Assembly: GCA_028622995.1 (NCBI GenBank)
Contig: JAJQJQ010000081.1
Location: 124,001 to 188,000 of the forward strand
DNA length: 64,000 nucleotides
From: Panagrolaimus kolymaensis
Taxonomy: Eukaryota > Nematoda > Chromadorea > Rhabditida > Panagrolaimidae
Reading direction: 5' to 3'
Shown piece after piece: positions 1 through 12,584 of this stretch (its first letter is position 1; every line of letters begins with the position of its first letter). The notes beneath the pieces were generated by a model. The model had not been told where the DNA came from and ran no database searches. It worked only from the letters and a program-made list of their open reading frames with translations. The translations under genes and the position numbers were made by a program.

Positions 1-3000
1 ATTTACAGGAATTTCATTTTCTTGAATAATCCTTTCAAAACCCCTGGCTTTTTCTTCCTTCGTTCTTTCAATATCCATATTTTGAAAAATTTCAAATTCA
101 TCATCTCCTCTTGCAATCATATTATTTATTGTTTCATCATCGGGAACTTCATCTTCATCATTATCATCCTCGCGAGAAATAATTGCTTCCAAAATTTGTC
201 GACGTTCTGCATCCGTTGAACGTTGATCAAATTTACCCGCTTGAATAACCTTTTCATCGATGTTAAGCTTATAACGAGCTGCAGCAAGAATTTTTTCTTC
301 CACTGAATTAACTGTAATTAAACGAAGCACACGAACTTCACGTTTTTGTCCAATTCGATGTGCTCGATCTTGAGCTTGCATATCTTGATGGGGATTCCAA
401 TCCGAATCAAAAATAATAACAGTATCTGCAGTTTGAAGGTTAAGACCAAGACCACCAGCACGAGTGGAAAGCATAAAAAGATTAAATTTGGAATCGGGGG
501 CATTAAAGGTTTTGAGTAATTCTCCACGTTCATCATGCTTTGTTGAACCATCAAGTCGAAGATATAACCAACCTATAAAAAGTAAATAAATTTTTAATCC
601 TTTATTTTAAAAAAATCGAAATTAACTAACCTCGATAATTAAAATAATCTTCAAGAATGGTCATAGTATGTGTCATTTGACAGAATAAAAGTACACGATG
701 GCCAGTAGCTTGAAGCTTATGCAAGATTCGATCAAGTAAATCAAATTTGCCTGCAACCCGACATAAATCCACGCCATTTGCTTCATGCCCCCAAAATTCT
801 TTGCAATCTCTTTCAACTGATTCAAAAAGAAATGGATGATTACACAATTTTCTTAAATGCATAATAGTATTTTGAAGAGCTCGACCACGTTTGGAAGAAC
901 TATCAAGAAGAAGACCATTTTTCATATGTTCATAAAGAAGCCGTTGAAGACAAGTCAAATTACATTTAATAATTTGTTCAGTTTTTTCAGGAAGTTGAGA
1001 TTCCACTTCTTTTTTGAGTCGACGAAGAAGGAAGGGTCGAAGAACTTTATGAAGACGACGAATAATGAGCACCGTTTCTTCTTGATTTAATTCCACTTTT
1101 TCACCCGTGGTTGCAAAAGGAGCATTGAACCATTGTTCAAAAGTTCCGCATGAACTAAAGATGGATGGAAGCAAGAAATTTAATAAAGCCCAAAGTTCAG
1201 GAAGTTTATTTTGAAGTGGGGTACCAGTAAGAAGGAGACGATGTTGAACGGAAAAATATGCATTGAGGGTTAAAGTGAGTTTACAAGTATGATTTTTCAT
1301 TCGATGCCCTTCATCAATAATCATATATTTCCATTTAATTTTTCCCAAAAGATTTTTTTCTTTGATGACATATTCGTAAGTTGTTAAAAGGACATTGAAT
1401 GCACCTTTTTTAACCAAAATATCCATTTTCTTTCGTGATTCTCTTTCACCTTTATAAACAATTTTACATACATGTGGAGACCATTTATCAAATTCTAATA
1501 CCCAATTTGAGATAGTTGATAATGGAACAATAATCAAAAAAGGTCCATTAACCTTTTTAACTTCCATTAAATATGTTATAAGCGCAATCGTTTGAATAGT
1601 TTTACCCAAACCCATTTCATCCGCCAAAATTCCATTTAAATTATTATTATAAAGTGAAACCATCCATTCTAAACCTTTGATTTGATATGGTTTAAGTTGT
1701 AAATTGCAATCCATTGCGCCCAAGGAAGAATGTTGTTTAACAACCTTTTCTTTAATTCGATGAGCCGTAGCATAATATGATTCCATTTGCATTCGAGTGC
1801 GTTGATCATATTCATCTTCTTCATTTCTAGCTCGCTCAATGATCCGTTTACTTCGTTGCTCTTCATCAAGTCCATCAAATTCATCATCATCTCTTTCAAC
1901 TGGGACAACTTTAGGAACTTCAACTCGATCGTCATCATCATCTGAATCGGATGCAACATTGCGGGAAACAATTTCATAACCTGGATGAATTTCAAGCCAA
2001 GCTTCGAGATCTTCTTGTTTTGGGGTTTCTTCGGATGTAAGGATTTCACCGGTAACACAATTTCGAATGATAACGTGGATTTCATCATCATCTAAAAACT
2101 CACTCATTTTAATTATATGTATAAGTTTCGAGGATGTAAACTCACTTTCAATTGCCTTTCTTGCGGCTTCACGTTCATCCTTCTTTTTCTTCTTTTCTGT
2201 TTGTTGATGTTGTCGAACAAGACCAGTTAAAGATTTAACATATTCATCGGTTTGTTCCAATAAATATACTAAACGTTTATCCTTCTTTTCATCAAGCAAT
2301 TGACGATAACCTTCTTCATCTTCTTGCATGAGTTTCATCAACCGTAATTTTTCATTCTTCTCTTCCTCCTTTTTGCGTTCCTTTTCAGTGTTGGCATGAT
2401 AATTGATAACAGTTTTACGAACTTTAGCGGTGATAGCCCGATTATTTTTGTGATAATTTGCAAAATCTTTTGATGCTTGAATGGTACTTTGTAAAAAGTC
2501 AACATGTCGAAGACGTCGTCGCCGTTCTTGCTCCTGCTTTTGTTGCTTTTCAAGTTTTTCGGTAACTCGAGCTTCACGAAGGGTATGCTTTTTGACTCGT
2601 CGATATGCATGCGAATTGAGGCCATGTTCAACGGTGGAACCAACTTTAAGGGCATGAAGAACTTCATGACGAACTGCAGCTTGAAGATTGATTAAACGAA
2701 GACCACGAAGTTGAATTTGGGCTTTAACTCGAAGATGCTCGGGTAAATCTGCTGGAAGATTGGACAATGACTTCATGTGAGCCATAATTCGAGTGGAAAT
2801 CCTAAAAAATAAAAAAGCTACAGTAACCCATTCTTCGAATATAAGAGTTAAAAAATTATTATTTACCTTTGTTCCCGTTCTTTAGCAATAACATTGGGAT
2901 CAATGGATTTGGGCGCGGGTAAAGCTGCTGAACGTTTACTGTATTTCAAAAGATTATATTGATGCAACTTTTCAAGATTATATGGTAATACTCTATCACC

Positions 3001-3557
3001 AAGATCCAATGGAATTTGATATGGTGGAGGTAAACCATCAACCTTCAATTTAATTGGAACGGGTGCAGTTGCTTCAGATAAAAGATGCTGAGGGATATTT
3101 TCACCTCGTCGAACAATTCGATATGCAGCAACTTGAGCTCGAAGTTGTTCAACAAATTTTGTTCTTTGTTCAGCATTGAGGGTTGTGGGATTTTCTGAAC
3201 CTGATTGAGTCGTGCCAGGTGCAACGGGGATTCTCGCTATAAAAAAGAGAAAATGAAAAATAAATCGAAAATGTAAAAAGTTAAGATTTTTTTTTTCAAA
3301 CCTTGTAAACGATCACGAATTTCTTGCAAACTTGCATATCGAGGATCATGAGTTAAATGAGCTTCTTCCAAAGCAGCTAAATTATTTTGAATTTTTGCAA
3401 TATGTACTTCTTGATTAGCTAAACCATTTACAACATCCATGGATGCCGACGAAGAAGAATTCATATTATTATTATTATTATAAGCATGAGGAAGAACTTC
3501 GCCACTTTGAGATGGCGCTGAAACAGTCATAAATGCTCCGGGTGTTGGTTGTTCCAT
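1..3557 (-). CDS. swsn-4: SWI/SNF chromatin-remodelling ATPase, Brahma/BRG1 (SMARCA2/4) type, 3' end outside window
   Basis: Catalytic subunit of the SWI/SNF (BAF) complex, which slides nucleosomes using ATP in the nucleus. Four exons: 3557-3302, 3236-2867, 2801-631 and 572-1, giving 1,123 codons in the window. Domains in order: low-complexity Asn/Ser N-terminus, QLQ-like segment around residues 105-140 ([18 protein letters not shown]), basic helical HSA region about 250-330, BRK domain about 440-490 ([11 protein letters not shown]), SNF2 ATPase with the P-loop DEMGLGKT near residue 600, a DEGH box ([10 protein letters not shown]) and LLTGTPLQN, then the C-terminal helicase lobe ([18 protein letters not shown]) and acidic SnAC-like sequence running off the window. 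A bromodomain would lie beyond base 1. The symbol is the C. elegans orthologue name. Start at 3557 is chosen because a splice acceptor lies 5 nt upstream. Confidence 0.95.
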
Positions 3558-3572
3558 AGTAGCTGAAAGTAT
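3558..3572 (-). promoter_or_regulatory. Splice acceptor just before the Brahma start codon (probable trans-splice site)
   Basis: On the minus strand the sequence reads ACTTTCAG followed by CTACT and the ATG. A strong acceptor 5 nt upstream of the start, with no upstream coding exon, fits spliced-leader addition in nematodes; a cis-spliced 5' UTR exon is the alternative. Confidence 0.55.
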
Positions 3573-5218
3573 CCCTCGCGATTTATTTTTTTGAAAAAAA
3601 GGAAGACATAATTCAAGAAAAAAATTTAAAAGCAAAAATAAAAGTAAAGGTTGAGAGAAAAAAAATTGGAAAATCAATAAAATTTATAGATGTATTAAGA
3701 AATTTTAGTATTTTTCGTTTATTTTTTCGTTAATTTTAGTTGATGAAGCTACCAAAAAAGAGATTCTGTAAGGATACTATCACTTTTTTATTTGAAGCAA
3801 CAAAAAAAGGAAAAGAAAAAAGAAAATAAAGAATTTCTTTTTTTCAATGGGTTGCTTCAAAAAAAGCGCATAACCGCTCGTTTTTCTATTTTTCGTTTCT
3901 CTCTTCTCTTTGCAAAAATAAAATAAAAGAAAAATGGAATGGATGGTTTTGTGCGTCACCTTCATCACCCATGCAACCCCAAAGAGAAAAATAATACACG
4001 GACGAACAAACAACGGACGCGACGAGCAAGTAACTCTCTTCTTCTATCTTTTTATTTCCTCAACCATCCACCTCGCAATCCCAGCAGCAGCATCTCTTTT
4101 TTTTAACCCTTCAATGTCGTCGACCAATGACAACAACGTCGTCGTTGCCTCGTCGTAATTTTTTGTTGCTGCTGCGAAGAAAGAAGCGAGTCCTTTTTCT
4201 TTCTTGTTTCTGAGCCGCATAAAAAAAAGGAAAGGAGAGAAATGGGAAAAATATATATATAAAACAGCGCCATACAACCACACAACCACCACCATTTTGC
4301 ATTGCGAAAGGAAAAAGAAAAGAGAAATGAAAAAATAAGGTTAGCAAAAACAAGAAATGAATGGATGGATAAGATAGAGGCCTCAAAAAAGTGCAAATAT
4401 AGCTTTAAAAAGGCTGATTTTGATGGCAAAAAAATTATAAATACAAAAGTTTGATAATTTTAAGAACAAAAAAATGGATACAGAATTGTTAGTAATTATT
4501 ATTTGATTGGTAAATTATTTGGAAAAGAATGTTAAAAAATGAGATGACATCACTCTTTTTTTGTTCGCTTTATTTCAACTAAAAAGAATATCCTTCGCGA
4601 AGTCTACGGTCGAGAGAAAGAAAATATTATGTTTGCCTGCCTATAAATGTTATTCCTAATCAAAACACAAGCATTCAATGAAGTTTTAAAGAATTTTGTG
4701 GTCCGAGTAAAATTTATAGCCCGAATAATTTTTATTAAAACTTTGTCTTTAAAATGTTCAAAATTGATTTAGAAGAGTCTTAAACTTCAAATTAAATATT
4801 TGTAAGTCTAGTAAGGAGTCCAAAAAGTTGCAATTTTACATTATTGGTAATTAAAATAATTATGTTAAACGTAGTTTAGAAAGTTTAGATAAACATTTTT
4901 AGGCCCAATTTTAAACTCGGTAAACTCCATTTTCCATATGTTTAGCAACTTTGATCGTAAAAAACAACTTCGAAAATTTGCAAAAATTGATTTCTAACAA
5001 AAAATTGTTTCATATCTCACTTTATGCAAATTTTGTCTCAAACATTTTTTTTTCGGTCTTCATTGTTTTTTGTGAGATGGCTTTTTCATTTCTTCCAAAA
5101 CAAAATTCTTCAGCCGTGTTTTTTTTGCTGTTGAGTCAATCAAATAAACTAATCAAACAAACAAACAAACAATTAATTTACTGACTTTAAAATCAACGAC
5201 AAAAAACTACATACAACA
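3573..5218. other. Intergenic, no gene seen
   Basis: About 1.6 kb between the divergent starts of the Brahma gene and the PP1-like gene. It is very A/T-rich with purine/pyrimidine runs. Several short overlapping reading frames around 3.8-4.4 kb are low-complexity (Phe/Lys/Ser) and lack splice signals or recognisable domains. A run of TA dinucleotides ending in AAAAC lies near 4251-4264. The stretch presumably contains both promoters. Confidence 0.6.
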
Positions 5219-6201
5219 ATGTTGGATCCTGAAATTATTTCAAAACGTATGCTTCTTGGTGGACCTGTAAAATATCGAATACCATCAGAACTTTTATTAT
5301 TATTAATTGATCAAGCTGAACCATATTTTCGACGTGAACCTACTCTTCTTCGACTTCGTGCACCGATTTATGTGGTTGGAGATTTACATGGACAATATTC
5401 TGATTTGCTGAGAGTCTTTGAAGTTAGTTTTTTTTAATTTAAAATTTACTTTTTTGAATGATTGCGTTTTTTTAGAGATGTGGTGTACCAAGTTTAGGTG
5501 AAAAATTCTTATTTCTTGGTGATATCGTTGATCGCGGAAAACACTCACTTGAATGCTTGGTTCTTCTTTTATCGCTAAAAATCAAATATCCTCGTCATGT
5601 TTCAATTCTTCGTGGAAATCATGAAATTCCTTCCGTTAATCGAACATATGGATTTTATTCTGAAATTCGAGAACGTTATGCTCGATGTGGACAATGGCAA
5701 AATATTTATGATCGAATTAATCGTTTATTTGCTTTATTACCTTTGGCTGCTTTGATTGATGGTAAAATTCTTTGTCTTCATGGTGGTTTATCTCCTGAAT
5801 TAACATCTTTATCTCAAATTGAAGATATCCGTCGTCCTCTTTATGAACCTACTGGTCTTGCTGAATGTCTTTTATGGTCGGATCCTGAATGTGGTATCAA
5901 TGGATTTGCTGAAAATAAATCTCGTGGAGTTGCTTTCATCTTTGGAAATGATGCAGTTGAAGAAAAATGTCTTCAACTTGGAATAGAAAAAATTATTCGT
6001 GGCCATCAACTTGTCGATGCTGGATTTGATTCATTTGCAAATGGAAAAGTTATAACTATTTTCACTGCTTCAAGTTATCATGAAACTTTCAATAATTCTG
6101 GTGGAATTGGTCGAGTTGAAAGAAATGGACAAGTTAATATTTTGCAGTTACCTCCAAGATATCCAATGACTGATGATGAAAGAAGTGCACCATTAGAATG
6201 A
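5219..6201 (+). CDS. PP1-like serine/threonine protein phosphatase, divergent
   Basis: Metallo-phosphatase of the PPP family, removing phosphate from Ser/Thr. Two exons, 5219-5422 and 5476-6201, encode 309 aa, about the size of a PP1 catalytic core without its C-terminal tail. All metal-ligand motifs are visible: GDLHGQ (usually GDIHGQ), GDIVDRG, RGNHE, HGGLSP and RGHQ. The Tyr-containing loop that reads SAPNYC in ordinary PP1 is TASSYH here, so the Tyr is kept but Pro, Asn and Cys are changed. Nematodes carry many such PP1-like paralogues, often male germline-expressed in C. elegans; that expression is inference here. It lies tail-to-tail with the LOTUS gene. The single intron ends in TTTTTTTAG. 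The enzyme is likely active; class certainty is high, exact orthology is not. Confidence 0.92.
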
Positions 6202-6247
6202 ATGATTTTGTAAAAATATTGTAAAGTTGTATGCATGTATGTAAACT

Positions 6248-6253
6248 AATAAA
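6248..6253 (+). terminator. Polyadenylation signal AATAAA of the PP1-like gene
   Basis: AATAAA lies 47 nt after the stop codon, a normal nematode spacing. Confidence 0.6.
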
Positions 6254-6557
6254 TACCTTTGATACCATAAGTTTTGTAAAGGAAAAAACATAAAATTTAC
6301 GAAATAAAAACCTAAAGCTGTAAACCTTAAAATTAGAAGTGCTTATCATCCATCTGAAATAATGTTTCTGTTAGTAATAGTGTAAAACTAAAGATTCCAA
6401 TTTGAACCTCATATTTCCTCCTCGTTTTAACCCAAAACAAAAACATGATAACCCAATAAGAAATAAACAAAAACATCATTTATGTGAACAAAGCACTAGA
6501 ATACAAAAAAAAGAAGTTATGGGTACAAACAAAACAAAAAATACATAACAAAATTTA

Positions 6558-8988
6558 TTATTTGATTTCAAGTCGTTTGTTATTTGCAAGGAATGATTCA
6601 AGCTTTGTTGGAACAAGAGAGATAAATGGAGTGCCTTTAAGAGATAATCGAAAGATTTCCTTCAAGATTTCATTCGTTGATACCATTTTTGTAAATTCAT
6701 CAACAGTGATTTCAAAACCACAATCTTTAAGATTTTCTTCATTGATCAGTAATTTCTTTTCAGGCGCATCAACAATTGTTTCATAAAGACTATTCCATTT
6801 GTCTCGTTTATGTGAAGGGCGTTTGACATCTAAAAAAGGGAAAATTTTTAACAAAATAGATCAAATGAATCTTACTTACCACTAGATACAACCATACGAT
6901 GTTTGTGATAAGTGACTTTGAACTGCTCGCTAAGAGCTTCACAAAGAAGATTAGCATCAGTTTGAAGGATTCTCTTGATCTAAAAAATGATATTGTAATG
7001 GAAAATGAAACAAAGATATTACCTCATCAAGAGTTAATCGACATTTTTTCCACATGTAATAATGATACTGCAAAATCTTGAAAAACAAAGTTCCACCATT
7101 AGATTCGAGACATTGCTTAATATAATATCTCTCAACTTCATTGTTTTCTTCCTAAAACGACGAACTTAGATTTGAAAAAAAATAAATGACCAAAAACATA
7201 CGCGTTTGCCAGGCGGAACATAGAAATATTGTTCAGCTTTCTTGCTTTTCGTACTATGTACAGAAGCAGCTGAAGAAGCTTCTTTAGCAACATCATCGAC
7301 AGTTGAATCAGCGTCAAGTGAATCAGCGACAGTTGAATCAGCGACAGTTGAACCAGCGACAGTTGAATCAGCAGAAGATGACGATGTTGTCAATTCTCCA
7401 TCTTCTTTGGTATCATTAAGTTCAGCTTTGTCATCATGCAAGGAATTAGGATGTTCGAGCAATGGAATATTTTCCTTATCTTCTTGAGCGTCTATAAATG
7501 GATTCTCTTCTTCTGGCACGTCATGACATACAAGATCTTCATAATAATGATAAGTTTTAATTATCTAAGATATAAATAATGTATAACGAATAAACTATCA
7601 ACATAAACTTACCGGTAAACGATTGGCTGATTCAGTATCTTGAGATTGTGTCTTACCATTTTGAGAAAGACGCGCAGGAGTTTTATCCTTGACAAGCTAA
7701 AAACATGATTTTATTTTGACAACAAAATATTAACTAACCGCAGGTTCAAGGCGAGAATCACCTTGATGAGACGAAGTAACAGACATTTTGCGCAATAAAG
7801 CAGCAGCTCCAGTAAAGCGACGTTGTGAAGGAACAGGACGCGTAACATCACCAGAAGTTACATCAGGTTGTTTGACAACCTAAAAAATCATCGTTATTTT
7901 GTAGCATAACAAAGTCATAAACCTTTGGATTAGCTTTTGCAGGAGTAACTGGCAGAGATGGCAGAGGTGATGGAGCAAGAAGAGATCTATCGCCTATAAA
8001 AACAGCTCCAGGATGATTAGGTATTGCAGAACCAGTGAAACGACGAGGAATTGGTTGATGAATCAAAGGAGTAGATGCAGACAAAGCGGCTATGGCTGAA
8101 GGCATTCGTGATGTATTTTGAACATTTAGTGGACGAGGTGGTGCACATGGTTGAGCAGTTGGAGATTTTGCTAAGGCTGGAGGAGGCATACGTGATCTAT
8201 TTGAAACAGCATCGTTAAGTTGATGAGAAACAGGTGGTTGAGCAGACATTGCAAATAAAGATGGATTAAAAGGCATTCGAGGCATCCGAGGCTTGGGTGG
8301 AAAATTACCATATGGACGAGTTACACGATAATGAGCAGGTGAAGAAGTAGCAAAGATGCTAGGTCGAATACCCGGAGTTGAGAAGCGCTGTGCAACACTA
8401 TTACTAGGTTGACGAGGTCTACTTGAAAAAGAAGCAGGAATAAGTCGAACATGCGGTGGCAGACGTGGACCAGGAGTTACACGTGAAGTAATACGAGCAC
8501 GAAGTGTTTGTGCGACAGGAAATCTTCTAATCGAGGCAGGTGCTCTACTAAATAAAAGTTAAAGAAATCGTCAGTAAGTATGAATGTAAAACTTACTTTT
8601 TCTTCTTACTTGCTGTTTGTTTGATTAATTCGACAACATGTGCTGTAGCTTCAGTTGTAACAGCAGAAATAAGAGGACCTTGATTAGTGTTGAGAATTCG
8701 AACGACATCTGGCATTTCTCGCAACATTTCTTCAATAGATGTAAAATTATAGTGATGAGCAGCCTCTCTTATGTCATATCCAAACAAATCACTAAAAAAG
8801 AAAATAAGTTTCATTATAACTTTATAAAAAGAAAAAGCTTACGCGATATCATTTTTCAAACGATGAGTTTCAACAGCCTGACTCAGAGATGCAACAATCG
8901 TGTTGATTTGAGATTTCATATTGTCCCATTCCGGGATATCCATTTCTACCGGCGGAGGTTTAGAGCTTGAAGATTTATGCCTTGTCAT
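6558..8988 (-). CDS. LOTUS (OST-HTH)-domain protein, germ-granule MIP/LOTR-like
   Basis: Nine exons: 8988-8843, 8791-8597, 8547-7923, 7879-7739, 7696-7613, 7564-7202, 7151-7023, 6979-6880 and 6829-6558; 684 aa. Residues about 15-110 look like a LOTUS winged helix: a helical segment (SQAVETHRLKNDI), then GYDIREAAHHYNF and SIEEMLREMPDVVRI, the usual core pattern. The middle (about 115-400) is disordered, rich in Pro, Arg, Ser and Met, with several RRFTG-type motifs. An acidic Ser/Thr/Ala stretch follows, encoded by a 15-bp tandem repeat. The C-terminal third is ordered and helical and could be a second, degenerate winged helix. LOTUS proteins bind Vasa helicases and RNA in germ granules (C. elegans MIP-1/2, LOTR-1). 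The family call is moderate; the splice model is in frame throughout. An AATAAA overlaps the stop codon. Confidence 0.7.
7298..7372 (-). repeat. Five tandem 15-bp units inside the LOTUS gene
   Basis: Five contiguous 15-bp copies (plus-strand core GACAGTTGAATCAGC) with one to three changes each. Being a multiple of three, they add five-residue blocks of the type ADSTV to the acidic disordered region without shifting the frame. Confidence 0.85.
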
Positions 8989-10373
8989 TTATTGAAAAGT
9001 TGACAGATAATGACAAATAAAAAAGAACGACGACGTTCGTTGATGAAATGAAATGTTTTTAGAAACAAAAGTGAAGAATTTTTGCAAATTGCAAAAAGAA
9101 ACAAATTTTATGCAAACGGTTACTTTCTTTTTCACACTGTTTGAAAATATCGAGGAAATCGCTTTGGGAGATGATTGCTTTTTGGAATATTTGAATGTTT
9201 GAAGACAAACTTTTTTTTATAAAATAAATTCGATCAAATTTAATCAAAGTTTATTATTCCAATATTATTTTTTTAATTATGAAGTTAATAACAAACAGCA
9301 AAATAAGAATCTGCTAAAATCATCTATCGCCAAACATAAACTTTCCAAAGTGATTTTTTTTGAAGCGTTGAAATGGATTTTTGCTAGATTTTTATTTGCC
9401 TTTACACTTTTTTTAAAGTTGTCTATTGATTGCCATTGAATATATTTCTTATAAACTTTTAATGCTCCAAGAGTTTCTTGATCAAATATCGAGAATATAC
9501 ATACTTTTTACTTTTATGTAATTTCCCTTCCATATTTTTCTATGATGCTGTTCTCTGATCAAGCAATCAAGCTACACCAAACCTAAATACACCTTCTTTC
9601 TTTGACTTGCAAATATAACCATATTTTTTAAACTTCTGTAGTCTCATTTCACGAAAGTGAGAAACCATTATCAAACATTTATTATGATAATAAAACTTTC
9701 GATTTCCATATTTGCTTTTTGCTTTTTCTAACCAACACAAAGCACAAAGATCTTTTTCCAAATCCATAAAAAAAATGTTTACAGTATCATGTTTGTTCAA
9801 CAAAATTATTTTCTGAACTCTTGGACTCTTTTCAAACTGTTATGGGCTCTCCTCTTTTTTTTCTATGCAAAAAAAAACAAAACAATAAAATTATTATTTT
9901 TCATTTTTGATGGACGATATTGTTGATAAAAGTACAGACGCGTAAAAAAATAGTAAACTTTAACCTAGAAAATTGTTAGAAACTTTTTCCTTTATTGTGT
10001 TGTCTAAGCTTTGACACTTTTAGGGTGATAAAAAAAAGAAATTTGTACTTTTGTTCGATTAATTTTTTTTAGCGTTCAAAGAAGGAGGCTCTTCCATGAT
10101 TTTTTTGAGATTCTCGATGCTTAAACTGAAGTGAAGGTGTGATGATAAAAAAAACACAATGTAATTTAATGTCATAAGTTAGAGGAGAACTTTGAATAAA
10201 AAAGGTGTTAAAAAATTGTGTCATAAAAATGGAAATATAAAATTTTGATCATAAAAATGGATAAGCTTTTAAAAAATTTGGTTATAAATATGAGTTTAAA
10301 AAATTGGAAAAACTCATTTTTAAAAATCTGTCGGCCTTTCTGGTGGTGGCTTTAGGCAAGTCCAAATCCAATC
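8989..10373. other. Intergenic, no gene seen
   Basis: About 1.4 kb between the divergent LOTUS and lipase starts. Short minus-strand reading frames near 9.1-9.25 kb and 9.57-9.8 kb are A/T-driven, have no splice signals or domain-like sequence and are not called. Confidence 0.55.
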
Positions 10374-12273
10374 ATGTTTGTTCGATATGCTTTTGCCTTG
10401 TTAGCTTTGGTTGCAACTGCTAATGCATTATTTTGTGATAGTTCAGCTAATTGTAAAACATGCACTTCTAATTTACTTTGCTAGTAAGTTAACAAACAAA
10501 AAAAGGTATTAAAGCCCCAATTTTATTTTTCAGTTTCAATATTGGTGACAACCAATGCAAAAGCATCCTTGGACAAGCACTAACTAATCAAGCAAATGTC
10601 ATCTCGATTCCATATGATTGCCCCGTGACTCCACCCGCAACTTTCCCTTATGATGATACATTTGCTCGAACTCAAGCATACGTATTTTCAGCTGCTTCGA
10701 ATGGAGATGGTGAAGCTGAAATTCAAAAATGTCTTGATCATGTTAATGCACAATTTGAATATCAAGTTACTATTCCATGCGATGCCCTCAACGTGAGTTT
10801 TTGTTTTCTCAAGGAACCAAAAATTTATCATTCTTTGATTTCAGCAAAATTGTTCCGCTTATCTCGCATTAAATCCTACCGAAAAAGCTATTGTTTTAAC
10901 TTTTCGTGGAAGTAAAGGTTCCATTCAGTTTTATACTGAAGCTTTGAATCTCCTTCTTTTTGCAAGTCGCCCAAGTAAATACGTCGATGGTTTAGTTTTT
11001 ACTTATTTTGCTGATGCATTTGATAAACTTTGGGAAGGTGGAATTCAAGCTAAACTTCAAGAACTTCACACTGCTAATCCCGATTATGAATTATGGACTT
11101 TTGGACATTCCCTTGGTGGATCTTTAGCTTCCATGGCTTCTGTGACAGTAGTTAAAAGTGGAATGTTTGATTCAACCAAAGTTAAATCAATCACAATGGG
11201 CCAACCTCGAACTGGAGATTTGAGTTATGTTGTTAGTCATGATACATATATTCCAAATAGTTATCGAATTGTTCATGCCACGGATTTGGTCACAAAGTTG
11301 CCACTTAAAGTTCTTCCCGGACAAATTAATGCTTATCATCATCGATTTGAAGTAAGATTTTACAAAATTTTTGCATCCAACTAGCTTTACCTTAGCCCTT
11401 TTTTCTGCTCCCATTGCTTCCTAAAACGTTAAGTATTTCACATCCATAAATGTTTATGAGAGAATACGAGGAATAAGAATAAATTTTTCTCTGACGCAAA
11501 AATTCAAAATACAATTAGTTATTAATTAATAATTTTTGTTGCTTCCCAAGATGCTTTCCTAAAAACTAAAACGCGTAAAATAACCTTCAAAATACAAAAT
11601 CTAAATCTAATTTTTGCAACAACAATTTTTCTAAATACTAAATACATAGTTTCAATTAACGTCGCATTTTTTCTAAAGCTAATGTTGCATAGTTTTTTTT
11701 GCACTTTTATCGTAATTTTTTATTTACCAACTTTTTTCATTCCTTCAAAATCTTATTAACTTACTTTTGATTACAAAATAACAAATATGAATAAATTTGA
11801 GTAATAAACAAAGAAATAATTAATCAAATTCGCATAAGTTCTAAAAGTTCATATAGGCTATGACAAACAACAACCATGCGACTTTTCCCCATACAGTTGT
11901 TACACACCCATAAAGCTCAAAGGCTAATCATTTCCTGTGTAAAAAATTATATATATTAGAAAAATTAAATTTACATAAATAACTTTTAAATAAAATTAAA
12001 TTTTATTCATTTTTGTTGCAATTTTGTTTTACTCAAACATCACTGCAGTGCAAATTTTATTTTTTGGTTAAGAAAATATTTTGTAGCTTTGATTAACACC
12101 AAAAACTTTTCTTTTAGGTTTGGTATAACAATGACATGTCAGGAGCAAATTATGTTGTAATCGAACGAGGTGACACTGGTTCAGGTTCTAATGGAGGCGT
12201 GAACCTTGTTGATAGCTCACATTTAACTTATTTCAATCAAGATATTGATAATTATTATCTCACAAATTGTTAA
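10374..12273 (+). CDS. Secreted class 3 (fungal-type) lipase
   Basis: Predicted triacylglycerol lipase of the alpha/beta-hydrolase fold (Lipase_3), likely secreted into gut or environment. Exons 10374-10483, 10534-10792, 10845-11351 and 12118-12273 give 343 aa. The N-terminus is a clear signal peptide (FALLALVATANA). Four Cys follow soon after, and Cys pairs recur. The nucleophile elbow GHSLGG is at about residue 210, the acid is in HATDLVTKLP near 270, and the catalytic His is best placed in SSHLTYF near 326, as in Rhizomucor-type lipases. ALTFRG-like oxyanion segment (IVLTFRGS) is present. The third intron is unusually long at 766 bp and contains no recognisable gene. Nematodes have many such paralogues; the substrate cannot be read from sequence. 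Confidence 0.93.
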
Positions 12274-12344
12274 ATCCAAATCCATTCATAACTTTGCTTA
12301 TTTGCTTTTTTTAATTTGTAAAGTATTTTTAAAAGTACGAAAAA

Positions 12345-12350
12345 AATAAA
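12345..12350 (+). terminator. Polyadenylation signal AATAAA of the lipase gene
   Basis: First of two overlapping AATAAA motifs 72 nt after the stop codon. Confidence 0.5.
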
Positions 12351-12584
12351 TAAAATAATAAGATTTAATTAAACTCAACAACTCTAAAAAAAGTTTGTCA
12401 CCATAAAAAGTATTTTTTTTTTCTCTCTCAATAACCTTCATTAAATTAAAAATTATTTACAATACCTTTTTTTTCTTTTCACATAATAATTTTTTTTATG
12501 AATGAAAAAGACATGGGTTAAAAATGTTTTTGTGATTTTCTGAATAGAAAAAAATAAAAGATGCCTCAGCCAGAATTTTAGAAA

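Noticed and set aside
4044..4429. Three overlapping minus-strand frames between Brahma and the phosphatase
   Set aside because: Mutually overlapping low-complexity frames without splice or start support.
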